From the NCBI GenBank assembly GCA_013420905.1, contig JAAXNY010000010.1, forward strand, positions 1,612,001 to 1,676,000: 64,000 nucleotides of DNA, in the 5' to 3' direction. The notes beneath the pieces are model-generated. The model did not search any database and was not told where the DNA came from. It saw only the letters and a list, made by a program, of their open reading frames with translations. The translations under genes and the position numbers were made by a program. Positions within the stretch are counted from its first letter, which is position 1. The number at the start of each line of letters is the position of its first letter. Origin of the DNA: Collybia mongolica. Taxonomy: Eukaryota > Basidiomycota > Agaricomycetes > Agaricales > Clitocybaceae. This document shows, one piece after another, positions 1 to 15,174 of the stretch.

Positions 1-1191
1 GAAGTGAAGAGAGAAGAGAAGAACGAATGAGGAAAGGACTCCCAGGAGTTTACACTTTTATAGCATGGCTTGGTGCTGAGAATAAGATATAAATAAATCG
101 CCAAACATCAGCTTGGTTGGGCGCTGGGTGTCAATGTGAACTATACCCCCTGCCTTCTTTGACTTTTGATTCAAGTCGCTATCATCTAGCCATCATGCTG
201 TTCACAAAACCGAGATATCCGAGAACGCAGGCTTTCCGCTATCTCGGGCTCGATTCCCAACTACTTTCCTTTCCCTTTGGCCTTAAGGTTGAATGGATCA
301 AAACGCAAGTCCAACTCGATTAAGGGAGCTAGAATCAATTCTTTGAATAGGATAAATTCCAGAGCTACCAAGGGGAGCGGTGAAAACTCACTTTCAGTTG
401 TACCTCGCGTTGGGCTAGAACGCAAAGCAAAGGAAGTTAGGCAGTCGCGGTGGGCGCTTCTCAGTGCAGTGTTCTATCACAGTTGCAACAAGGCAGCTAA
501 GTTTTTTATTGTAAGAATTAGCACCTGAAACACACCACTTATCACACATCACGATACAACCAGATTTGCCTGTCAGGCAATACAAGGTAAGAGTGAGTAG
601 GAGCAGATTTAGCGATCCGCTCATATGACCGACCAATGCCCAAAATGTCGAAAATATTGACAGCTCCCCTGTACTGTTTGAGTCTAAAAATGGGTTCCAA
701 ACTGGACAGTATATCGATAGATGGTAACCCACACATTCAGAAGATCATATTGCTTTGACAGTGGCCTCGTTGTGGCAGGCTGTGGGTAGCAAAAACCTTA
801 GATGGTTAACACCATCAGCCCTTTCTTGTGAAGAGATTGTATACGGTAATCGATGGTTGGAACGGGCAGAGTCACCGCAGCAGCGGCAACCTTTTTCCGG
901 CAGAAAACACGATAAAAATGAGGCTGAAAGGTTGCTTTGGCAATGAGCTTTTTTAGCTAGTTTCTAAACCTCTCGGCTTTCAATGGGACATTGGAACATG
1001 GCTTCACCGCAACGAGGGGTTGCGCCGTATTGCGATAGGGAACCATTCACGAAATAGGCGACCGTAAACTGGCTGTAATTTACCGTGTTGACGCCAGTCC
1101 AGCCCAGCCACAGGCTTTAGGAGTAAACAAATGACAATCGAAGTGCACCCCAGAGTTTCTGACTCGCTACTCATTTAACCACCAAGGCACG
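1..1191. other. Upstream flank without a supported gene
   Basis: No open frame here has recognisable motifs or a chain of splice sites that gives a sensible protein. The longest frame is about 105 codons on the minus strand (415-732) and does not resemble a family I know. The segment ends in the presumed promoter and 5' leader of the helicase gene that begins at 1192. Confidence 0.5.
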
Positions 1192-5053
<3,862 letters not shown>

Positions 5054-5406
5054 TGAGAATCTTTTTGTCAGGTTAACCCGTACTCTTTATATACCTATCT
5101 GATCTCTCTTCAACTGTATCATTGTTGTCATCACCAAACATGTCTCCTTTTAATCCTTACTATAGAGAAGACAAGCATCAAAGTCCAAAATAACATGACT
5201 CAATCATTTAATGAAGGATGTGGCGTACGAAATCTTTATTTTACTCCTTTCACCGAGTTCAATGTCATCTTGTATAACCAACGGCAAGATGAAACATGAC
5301 AGCCTGTCCATAGATTTTTGTCACCCTCTACCGACAAATGGGACACCAGCTGCCCTGTCAACAGGAAGGTGGCTTCAGTGGGCTATCTTGAGCAGGAGAT
5401 CGGTCC
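5054..5406. other. Convergent 3' spacer
   Basis: About 350 bases lie between the stop codons of the helicase (+) and the dehydrogenase (-). I see no gene in it; it should hold the two 3' untranslated regions and poly(A) signals. Confidence 0.6.
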
Positions 5407-6402
5407 TCACATAATATTAAATTCAAGGACAGTGACATCGTTGGGTAAACCTGCGATGTGAACGATGGCGTCGGCAACGTGCTGTACATCAAAGGTGGGC
5501 TCGGGGACCAGTCTCCCGTCAGGTTGAAGCGCGCCTTGGATGTGCCCAGCTGCTAAATTGGTGTGCGCATTCCCTGGACAGCAGGTCAAATACGAGATCC
5601 CCCTATAACGACAACGACAATTCACCGATATCGATCTGGGTACAGGTGATATTGTGCGCTCGACCATCAAGTGCTGTACACTTGGTCAATCCCAGCAGTG
5701 CGTGTTTAGAACACGCATATGGAGATGAATGCGGGCGAGGTACACGAGCAGCTAGGGAGCCATTGTTGATAATCCGGCCTACAGGTGCCCGATGGTATTT
5801 GATAGTGTGTGACACTTGTGGCTAGTGCTCACCTCCTGGTGGTGACTGAGATTTGAAAACTCTGAATGCTTCTCGTGTGCATAGGAAGGGGCCGATGAGG
5901 TTCACGTTTACAACTTGCTGGAATGTTTCCAGGGAAAGTTCCTCAATAGGAATGCCTCTGGAGGAGATTCCTGCATTCTGTACATCAAATCAACAACAAA
6001 CTATAGTGACAAGTAAAGAATTGATTCTTGCATTGAACAAGAGATCTATCCGCCCTAAGGTATAGATCAGACCCATGGACGTTTTGAGAAGAGGTATATG
6101 AGAACCAAATTTATCCAAAGAGCGTAGAAAAAGGTTTTTCACAAATTCTTCATCAGTGATATCGCCTGCTACAATGAGAGGAAAATCAGGTGTGGGTGTG
6201 AGGTCGGCGGTTTCTTTCAGAGCATCTAGGCGTCTGCCGGTCAAGACGACGTTCCATCCAGCAATTGATAAAGCGATAGCGGTGTGACGTCCAATGCCTG
6301 GGAGTAAGGGAAATCGACCTGTTAGCGATCTACAAATGTGATATGTGGTGAATATTGAGGACCTGAGGAGGCGCCGGTGACGATGGCAGTCCTTGTGGGC
6401 AT
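5407..6402 (-). CDS. Short-chain dehydrogenase/reductase (SDR)
   Basis: Six minus-strand exons (6402-6363, 6297-6106, 6054-6032, 5977-5833, 5778-5626, 5573-5407) join to a 239-residue classical SDR. The N-terminus carries the nucleotide-binding TGASSGIG motif, split by intron 1. LLFNNAGIS corresponds to the NNAG motif, NNGS carries the catalytic serine and YACSK is the catalytic Tyr-x-x-x-Lys. The protein is therefore likely an active NAD(P)(H)-dependent oxidoreductase; substrate cannot be told from sequence. Intron 3 (6031-5978) starts with GC rather than GT, which is needed to keep the second Asn of NNAG. An in-frame ATG at 6444 could extend the N-terminus by 14 residues; I prefer 6402 because it puts the glycine motif at the usual distance from the start. 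Confidence 0.88.
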
Positions 6403-6549
6403 CACTGATACTCCCAAGTTTAGTGTTATCGAAAGGTTGATCATGCGTCATCGGCCGATCAATCCCGGGCCATAGCACCATACATAACACTCGAGTCGAC
6501 TTTCGTTTTCAACTCCCATTTACGTCTGGGCCTCAAACTTTATCGACCA

Positions 6550-7037
6550 ATGCATCCTTCTTCGTATTTTTCGTCCTTTATGAACACGTTTACCATCTTA
6601 GTGAATACCCCACTCACTGACTCAACGTCAGCCATCATACAGCCAATTCTACCACTGGAACCCCTTAAGCGAAGCTCACAGGAAGGAGGAGGTTTGATAG
6701 AACCAGTCAGACACCCGTATACACTCTAGTCTTAATACTGATCAATGATCTTCAGAGAACAAGCTTTACTTCGACTAATACAGACATCCCAGGCTCGCCA
6801 CCCCACCCCCCATCCTCTGCAAGGAGTACTACTGCCTTAGCATCTCCGCTATCTGAAGTGCAGGGTCAGTAGATCGTACCTCTAGCTGTAACCAAAGCTT
6901 CAACACCATTTTCCTGTACAGAGGAGATATTTCCCAACCAGTAAGATACCCCCCACTATTGTATGATTTTGATAATTCACACTCGACTTATTCTTTGCAG
7001 TATCTTGTCGACAGCTGAGTCTCTGAGTCTCATCTGA
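6550..7037 (+). CDS. Small four-exon protein of unknown function
   Basis: I do not recognise this gene. Four exons (6550-6705, 6756-6864, 6898-6940, 7001-7037) join in phase at GT-AG borders to a 114-residue protein rich in Ser, Thr and Pro. It starts 148 bases from the divergently read dehydrogenase, so the two could share a promoter region. Support is only the chain of in-phase splice sites and a plausible start; no domain is visible. The third intron pair is short (33 nt for 6865-6897), which weakens the model. Confidence 0.4.
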
Positions 7038-7324
7038 TTTTAGTTTTACTTTTGTTTTACTTGCGGGCAATCGAACATGATTCAATCCAAGGAGAAGTAT
7101 ATTTATGTTGTAATCCTTCACTTATGTCGCGTCCGTGTTTATATCCTGATATTATTTTATTTTACTATGAATTGACTCGTTGCCGTTATGGAGATGTCAA
7201 ATCGGCAAAACATGCACGTTGATCCGGTTTGAACTTGTTCCCAATTCTCACCAGCATGCAGACCCTTCAACTAGACACCTCACTGGCACACGGTTTCTAC
7301 ACAGTCGTTCCAGCCATCTAGAAT

Positions 7325-9186
7325 ATGTCCATACCTATATTGTTTCTAAGGCCAAAAATTCTCCGTTCCTCAAGACTATATCACTTTGGAAGCTCACCGA
7401 GGGCCAGAAATCGCGGATACCAGAGTCCAACGTCTGACCCAGTTGGGCATGGAATGCCTCCACCCCTTCAGGGAATTAAGATTCTAGATCTCACTCGTGT
7501 ACTCGCAGGGCCTACTGCGACAATGCTACTCGCGGACCTTGGTGCAGATGTGGTGAAGGTAGAGGAGGTCATGAAGGGCGATGACACCAGTTGCGCATTA
7601 CCTGGTCTATTCTGTATGTGACAAGGCTTTTCTAATACAATATTCAGGATCCTGGAACCCACCTTCTGCACCTTTACTTGCCACTGCTCCCGAAAACTCT
7701 GCCCACCTTCCCCCCGAATCCGCATACTTCCTCGCTATAAACCGGAACAAGCGCTCTATAACCGTCAACTTTAAGAAACCAGAAGGCCTCGAGATAATAC
7801 ATCGTTTAATAGAACGTTCTGATATTCTTGTGGAAAACTTTATTTCTGGGAAGCTGGCATCGATGGGACTTGGTTGGGAGGATTGTAGGAAACTCAACCC
7901 CAGACTTATATACGCATCGATCACGGGTGAGTATTTGAAGCCCAATCGAGTATAGAAGATTGAAGTTATGATATTGAAGGTTATGGCCAGACGGGACCAT
8001 ACAAGGAGGCAGCGGGTTACGACGTTATCATAGAGGGCGAGGCTGGGTTAATGCACATGTTAGTATTCTCATTATTTCACTGGAACCCAACTGACGCCGT
8101 ATTATTAAGAACGGGGGAACCAGATAGGCCTCCTTCTAAAGTTGGCGTGGCCGCCACGGATATCGCGACTGGGCTTTATGCTCACGGGGCGATCATGGCA
8201 GCATTAATATCTCGCCAACAGACTGGTAAAGGCGTTTGGATCGATTGCAACTTGTTTGAGACGCAAGTAATTTCTTTTCTTCCTTTTACAAAGTGTATTG
8301 CTTGACCCTTTATTTACTCTCGGTTGACATAGATAGCCGGACTAGCAAATATTGCCTCAAATTACCTTATTTCAGGCCAAGAGGCATCTCGACATGGCAC
8401 TGCACATCCATCCGTTGTGCCGTATCAAGTGTTTCCTTGCAAAGATGGGTTCTTAATGATCGGTGCTGGCAACAACAAGCAGGTAAATACCCCTTCTCCA
8501 CTTACTGGCATTGCAATTAAATATTCCTGAAGTTCAAACTCCTCGCAGAGAAGGTATTGAATAACGCCTTCCTAGCAGGCGATCCAAAATTTTCTACCAA
8601 CGAAGCACGCGTTGCGAATAGAACTGAGCTTATACAGATTATCACTGATGTCCTGATGCAGCAGAGCAGAGAACACTGGCTCAAGAAATTCATGGGACTT
8701 GGGTAAGCGTTTTATGACCATCATTATAGCTGCTAATGTGCCAATACGATAAACTTGAGAGTACCATTTGGGCCCATCAATAACATCCAACAGACATTCG
8801 AGCATCCTCAAGTAAGTAACTTTATTATGGACTGATTGAAGTAGAAGACTGAACAAGAATTGCAGGCTGTCGCACGTAGTGTTACAGTTGAAGTTGATGT
8901 AGACCTTTTTTTTTTTAATGTTGAGGCGGTTTTCGTTTATGTTCCACGTGCAGCATCCTCGGGCGGGGAAGGTCAAACTAGTTGCACCGGCTGTGTCCTA
9001 TAATGGGAAGAAGATGGCAGTACGCATGCCACCTCCTTGGTTGTCCCAACATACCACGGAGGTTAGTTTGAATCCCGTTTCCTTTGTCTCAAGAATCTTT
9101 GAGTTGACAGTGAGCTGCAGATCATGAAAGAACTTGGATACCCAGCGGAAAAGATTGAGCAACTGAGGAAGGCTTCAATCATATAA
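7325..9186 (+). CDS. Family III CoA-transferase (CaiB/BaiF; SUGCT-like), probably mitochondrial
   Basis: Ten exons (7325-7589, 7648-7926, 7980-8058, 8110-8266, 8333-8482, 8533-8702, 8760-8811, 8866-8898, 8954-9061, 9121-9186) give 452 residues in one frame. The first ~35 residues are rich in Arg, Leu and Ser and lack acidic residues, like a mitochondrial presequence. Then come the family III landmarks: [14 protein letters not shown] at the start of the Rossmann part, [29 protein letters not shown], and [14 protein letters not shown], whose Asp is the expected catalytic residue of the family. FGPINN and the C-terminal HPRAGKVKL stretch are also typical. Members move CoA between organic acids; glutarate/succinate (SUGCT) is a reasonable guess for an eukaryotic mitochondrial member, but formyl-CoA:oxalate or racemase-type activity cannot be excluded. 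Confidence 0.92.
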
Positions 9187-9506
9187 GATTGGGTATGTAT
9201 GTCCACAGTAGTCTCCAAGTCATCACTTACCTGTGATCTATGTTTCCAAAAGGTGAATGTAAACTGGATCAGGGGTTGCCAGAGTGTGCTGCTGTGAATG
9301 GCTCTACCTTCTGAATATTGTATACATGGAAATCATTGTTTAAGTGATTTTGGCAGACATTAGCTAAACTTTGGCTCAATGGATAAGTGCATTGTAACAT
9401 GTAACATTTGTCATGAACAAGGTAACTAGATGCAAGTATATTTGTGGTAAAGCAAGGCTCGTCACTGTACCTTGGTTTATATTTCAGACACTATTTAAAT
9501 TTGATA
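9187..9506. other. Spacer after the CoA-transferase
   Basis: AT-rich spacer with the presumed 3' untranslated region. No gene seen. Confidence 0.5.
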
Positions 9507-9509
9507 CTA

Positions 9510-10640
9510 CAGTTGACTCTCTTAACCCATACCCCTTCTTGCACTACCCCAGACTATGGGTTATGAAGGAGTATGGGTTATATGAGAGGACCAATAAAAT
9601 GGGTTAAAAACATATGTATTAAATTTTAACATGTTGTAAAGTATTATATACAAGTTTAAATAAGGAGGTATTATAAGCTATATACATGAGTTAGAAGGGA
9701 TTGTACACTACTTTTGAGTAATGTAGTCTGTTAAGAGCTGTTAAGTGACTTTGAACATATTGAAGATAGCTTGTCATGCATCCTGGAGATGCCTCTTATG
9801 TGCATACCCAGACATGTTCCTCATGTACCCCCCCCTCAATCAGTTCAATAGAATAGCAGGTCAATGTTTCATTCCAGGGAAAATTTCCCCATCTTATCTA
9901 CAATTTTCCCTGTTCTCACAACCTCAGTCAGTCCCCCTTCCTGTGGAGACTGAGGTATACCATTTCCCTACCTTATACTGTTACCTTATATTACCTACAG
10001 ATATCTTACTACAATAGAACCATGTTATGAGGGTCCTCCAAACACATTTGGTGTGTGAATGAGGCCAGGGGTCCCTCCAGTTTGTGTGCAAGAGGGTCTC
10101 ATTAGTGTGTTGAGCAATGAGCAAGGCAGAATTGGGTAACTTTGTGATGAGTTGGCTTAGAGTCAATACCACATGCATCATCTTGAACTTGATGTGCATC
10201 CAGCACAGCTTGACAAATCTCCTCATCTGAGGCCTCATTGGTTATGATTATTTCATCAGTAGGGTTGAGAAGGGTCTTGATCTCCATTCTATTCTGAGAT
10301 TGGAGTGTCCCAGTCGATTCAAGCTCATTGAGAGCAATATCGAGTTGTTTCTCAATATCCATGATGCATGATGGGATCTTCTGGGTTGCGGGGAATATCC
10401 ATATTGAGGCCTTGAGGAGTGATAAAATGACTTGATCTTGTAGAGATTTTAAGTCTTTCCAATGGAGCTCAAGAAGTTGGCTCAGATTAGTTAGTGGAAT
10501 GGGTTTGGAACTTGTGTATCATACACTAACTTAAAGTCAATTCCAGCCCTAAACATACAAGTGTAAGACAGGTGTTCTAGTAAAAAAAGTATGGGTTTTG
10601 CCTCAGAAAGGCTATGGGTTATTGGGTATTAGAGGGTTAT
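9510..10640 (-). mobile_element. Degraded pogo/Tigger-type DNA transposon remnant
   Basis: The left edge has CAGTTGACTCTCTT (9510-9523) next to TA, similar to the CAGT..ACTC ends of pogo/Tigger elements. Repeats of AACCCATA / TATGGGTT stand near both edges (9524-9590 and 10590-10640). On the minus strand 10362-10102 encodes a stretch resembling the C-terminus of fungal Tigger-like DDE transposases (ASDEEICQAVLDA). No DDE core, no intact frame and no clean right terminus remain. The block sits 100 bases upstream of the CHL1 start codon and could affect that promoter. Confidence 0.55.
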
Positions 10641-10746
10641 GGGTTATGGGCCTGTTTTTCCTGCAAGTTAAAGTCGCACATTTGTATCATAGTGAGGTAC
10701 ATCAATTTTTGTTGTCGCGACTCAGAAAGTCCTCCTCCTGCCCATC

Positions 10747-13700
10747 ATGTCAGAAAATATGAATCTTTCAACACCATCCTCCTTTCCTGCTTTTCCATTC
10801 AATCCTCCATATGAAATACAAATTGAGCTCATGCGACACCTTTACAGTTCAATAGAAGAGAAGAAGGTAACAATAATCGAAAGTCCTACAGGGACGGTGA
10901 GTGATGATAGTACCCATATTGCATGCGTTTCTGATGCACTACGCCCAAGGGAAAAACACTGAGCCTTTTGTGTGCAAGTTTGACCTGGTTGTCGGATAAT
11001 AAAGACCGTGCAAGGAAGGGAAAGCTTAATGCTCTCTCTGGGGAAGGTGGTGATGGTAGGTTTTCGCAAGGCACTATTGCTGTCAATTGGTGTTGAAAAC
11101 AACCATTCAATGCTGGGAATTCAGTCAAGGATTGGGTTGTAGAACAAACACGAGAACGTATGAGAAGGGAGCTAGAGGCTGATGAAAGGGACTATGAGGA
11201 TCGGCTGAAGGAAGCCAGGAAACGAGAGGCTTTGTTGAAGAGAAAGGCAAATGCAAGAGTCGTGAAGAAGCACGTAAGCTCATCGATCTTCCATTCTGAA
11301 GCGCTTTGGCAATTGGGCACTACCAGAAAGTTGCTTCGAGGCTAGGACCCGACAGTGGTGGCGATGACGACCAATTCCTCCCCGAAAACGAGGCTCAGGA
11401 AGATAGGGAAGAGATGAATATCTCGCCAGCTCTCCAGGCACTGATGGCACAGTATGTCCACACGCCATTCTCCCTATGCAGGTATCCTTTCTCACTGAAA
11501 ACAGAGTCGACAAACCGTCCAAACCAGGGTATCTCAACGACGAAGTTGAACCAACCTGCACTAAAATTTACTATGCCTCTCGAACACACTCGCAACTCGC
11601 CCAAGTTCTTCCTGAGCTCCGAAGGTTGAAGCTTAAGGCTCACATCAGTTGGTATCACCGTCAAACTCAGGGGCCAGCAAAGGTAGTCATTGGCAAAAGG
11701 GATATAGATGGGTTTGATGACGACAACGACGACATCCCAATATCCTATACCCGGGCAGTTTCGTTGGGCTCTCGAAAACAATTATGTATCAACGATGACC
11801 TGCGCTCTAGGACGCGTGATTTGGACGAAGGGTGTCGAGAGTTATTGACTGGTATATCAAATTTCGCGTACTATGTTTGCCATTACCACCATTTCAGGAC
11901 TTAACCCTTCAGAGAAACGAGATAAACGGTGCCCATATCTGCCCCCCATTGGAGAAGACACCAGGCTGCTGGAATTTCGTGATCAAATACTAGTGCGTTT
12001 GATCTCTATGACTTGCCATTCTCGCTGGCAAGTGATCACTGGAACCCAGGCTTCTCCGAAAGACATTGAGGACTTGGCGACAGCTGGAAAAATGTCTAGC
12101 ACATGCCCTTATTACGGCTCAAGACGCGCAATTCCACAGGCAGAGGTATTGTCGTTTATCTCAGCTCTACACCCACCTGGATCATGGACCATCGTTCTTG
12201 TTCGGCCTATAAGTTAGTCGTTCTCCCTTACAATCTTCTTCTGCAAAAGACAGCACGCGAAGCCCTCGGAATTGACCTGACTGACCAAATTGTGATCATC
12301 GACGAAGCACACAGTACGTGAGGTTTTGTTATCAATTCGCCTGGCGTGAATATTTTTTCTCTTTCAACTTTCGTTCTTGCATCAGATCTAATACCGACCA
12401 TTCTTTCCATCTCTACAACTCGTCTTCCTTTCTCCACTCTCGCAACTTCCTTCCAGCAAGTTGGTGTCTATGTATCCAAGTTTCGCAATCGACTTGGCGC
12501 AGAGAACATGCTTCATCTGAAGCGTTTAGTTGTGTTCTTGGATGCATTAAAAAGGTATGCGTTGGAATGGAAAGAGTCACGAAAAGATATGTCTGCTGGG
12601 CAAGGCTGGAAAACAGGCTCTGGGGAGAAGGCAGAGGTGATGACTGTCGCCAAACTATTGGAAAGGCTCGGAAGAAAGGCTGCTGCGGTGAACCTGTTGG
12701 AAATTGAAGCTTATTTACAACGAAGTAAGGTAAGTTGTTCGGCCCTTCTTTATTCAGTGAGAATCGGTTTTTATGAGTTCCGTCAGGTTGCAAGAAAGAT
12801 TGCGGGATATTCTGACAAGGAGGCACAGAACGGTAATAGAATTGTATGTAGCACGAGCCCAACTAATGCCATAGGGGTTCAGAGAACATCAGTCGGGGGA
12901 CAATCCCTCCTCTACATGCAGTGGAGGCATTCTTGGTTTCCTTGACTGGTACCAACGAAGGTAGATCATTCGCCTAATCAGTATTGCGGCCTTGCTGATT
13001 CCAATAGATGGTCGTGTGACGTTCTCCTTGTATGGAAAGCCAGGACAAGAGGATATTGAAATAAAATACCAGCTTCTTAACCCATCGCCCCAATTTCAGG
13101 ACGTAGTAGACGTCGCTCGATCTGTCGTTCTTGCTGGAGGGACTATGTCGCCTGTGAGCAAGAATAGTTGCCTAGCAAATCCTTCATCTGAAGCAGTGGC
13201 ATGTTCAAGATATCAGACGTCGTCAATCAGTTATTCTCATATCTCCCCCAAGAAAGGCTTTCTAGTTTCTCTTGTGGACACATAATACCGTCATCGAGTC
13301 TTCAAACATTAGTGGTGACGAAAGGCCCATGTGAAAATGAGCTCGACTACAAGGCGGGAAAGCAGGGCGACAGAGCCGTCGTAAGTCGTTGAACCATTGT
13401 GTATGCCACTGGAATGAAGCACCTTGCAGATCGCTGAATTGGGTCAAATATTACTAAATTTCGTTGGCATAGTGCCTGGTGGAATGATAGTTTTCTTCCC
13501 ATCATACAAATTTCTGAATGCAGCGAAGGCGATGTGGAAAAAGACAGACTACCTGGGTAAATTCAACGTCAGGAAAAAGGTGAAAGCTCTCCAGCATTGG
13601 CAAGGATGATCTTTCGACAACCCCACCTATTTTAGATTTTTTTCGAGCCTGAGGAGACTACAGATACCGACAGAGTATTGCAGGAATATTCTGCAGCAGT

Positions 13701-14272
13701 CCAAATTAATGTGGGACATTTGGTACCGCAATGAAGAAATTAATGCTGATCGAATCCCCTAGCCATCATCGTCAACTGATAGGACAAGGGGCGCTCTCCT
13801 ATTTGCTGTTATTGGGGCGAAACTCTCGGAAGGTTTGAATTTTACAGATGACCTTGCCAGGGCTGTTGTAGTTGTCGGGCTTCCTTTTGCAAACCTTGGC
13901 TCTCCCGAACTTCGTGAACGGATGGACTATGTGAAGCGGCTAGAAGCCAAAAGAGGCCCCCAAATGGAACCAGGTCAGAAGAAGGCCGATGCTGAGCTGT
14001 ACGAAAATATGTGTATGAATGCTGTTAATCAGAGTATCGGTGGGTGCTTCTCCGATTTTTGATATAATTTGACCTGAACAAAATATCTCAAAGGACGAGC
14101 TATACGGCATCAAGGCGACTGGGCATCTTTGATCCTTCTAGACCACAGATACGCATCCTCATCGATTCGAAACAAGCTACCCAAGTGGATAGGCAGCGGG
14201 GTCACGATTACGGACAGGTTTGGACAGGTGGTCAAGGAAATGGGGACCTTCTACAGAAATAAAAGGGCGTGA
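10747..14272 (+). CDS. CHL1: CHL1/DDX11-type iron-sulfur DNA helicase
   Basis: Seventeen exons join in phase to 877 residues: 10747-10896, 10950-11055, 11125-11273, 11327-11451, 11505-11851, 11898-11992, 12050-12145, 12214-12313, 12386-12729, 12787-12832, 12883-12960, 13008-13153, 13210-13380, 13430-13579, 13636-13710, 13763-14039, 14094-14272. Landmarks in order: Q-motif region [10 protein letters not shown], Walker A PTGTGKT split exactly by intron 1, the [10 protein letters not shown] motif Ia, the four Fe-S cysteines (QLCIND, GCREL, RCPYL, TCPYYG), [34 protein letters not shown], and a C-terminal [14 protein letters not shown]. This is the XPD-like superfamily 2 layout of CHL1/DDX11, a 5'-3' helicase acting in sister chromatid cohesion and replication. 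RTEL1, FANCJ and XPD paralogues differ at these motifs. All Fe-S ligands and helicase motifs are intact. Confidence 0.94.
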
Positions 14273-15174
14273 TTGATGATGACATATATTCAGAAAGATG
14301 TTTTATTAAAACGAAGAAATTCTGCATAACTGCACCACTAGGGTACAGAATTTTGCAGAATCGTGATAATATAGTTGCGAATTATCGCGTGACGTCATGA
14401 TCACCTTCATAGTTCAACGTTCAATCTGCATCCCGTATTGAGAGTAAATCGTTATGCCATTGCCAACCACACCTTTATGGTGGAAACCCGAAGACAAATC
14501 TGAGAAAACTCAAAGGAAGAACAACCAGTCACTTTCAGATTAGCTATGGAAATCCATTTCCGTGGATAACCTCTTTGAGGAGAAAATTAGAAATCTCGAC
14601 CAATGGAATAGCGCCATTGTCGCCCGCGATGAGATTGTCCAGCTTATTTTCAGATCTACTTGGCGAAACTATTCATGTCATTATACGATTTTCTATTAGT
14701 GAATACTAAACCCAAATGGCAAACGTCAATGTTAAAATTCGGAATCACTATGGTCCCCTACAGAAACACTGCATCTCTGAACCAGCAGGAGACGTTTTTG
14801 ATCATCTAAAATTTATATGCGCTGGGTTGGTTCTCCACGGCTGCACTGTCACGCACAGTGAAAAAATCTGCGAGACGCAAGCTATTTCTACAAGTAACTT
14901 CAGATCAACAAGCAGATAATGATTGTGGATGCGACAACTCTCAATACTTCTGGCGCAACGGCGTGTGACCGGTGACCTCTGACGTGTAAATACGGCAAAC
15001 AGTTCAGGGAGAGTGCGCCTCACCAAAGGGGGTGTTATTAAAGGACAAGTATAGTAAGGGTTCAGCTGAGGGCAAAGCAAAGGTACTGTATAACAGAGAA
15101 CAACTAGCACAATGCGAGTGATCGATCAATCAAAGCATGAAATCGTGATAAAAGACGGTAAGCGTCGAAAGCAT
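14273..15174. other. Convergent spacer with an interrupted 81-codon frame
   Basis: Between CHL1 (+) and the DUG2-like gene (-). A plus-strand frame starts at ATG 14454 and runs to TAG 14697-14699, but a TAG at 14541-14543 cuts it after 29 codons; the part after the stop looks protein-like (many Glu, Asp, Arg, Trp). It may be a broken or duplicated gene piece. I do not recognise it. Confidence 0.3.

Noticed and set aside
415..732. 105-codon minus-strand frame with hydrophobic stretch
   Set aside because: No start context, no splice chain and no motif; composition fits chance.
11451..11505. First AG after the exon 4 donor as acceptor
   Set aside because: The 24-30 nt intron would be too short and gives a wrong frame; the AG at 11503-11504 fits.
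12832..12960. Apparent frameshift in CHL1 before the HAVEAF stretch
   Set aside because: Moving the acceptor to the AG at 12881-12882 restores the frame and total length is divisible by three.
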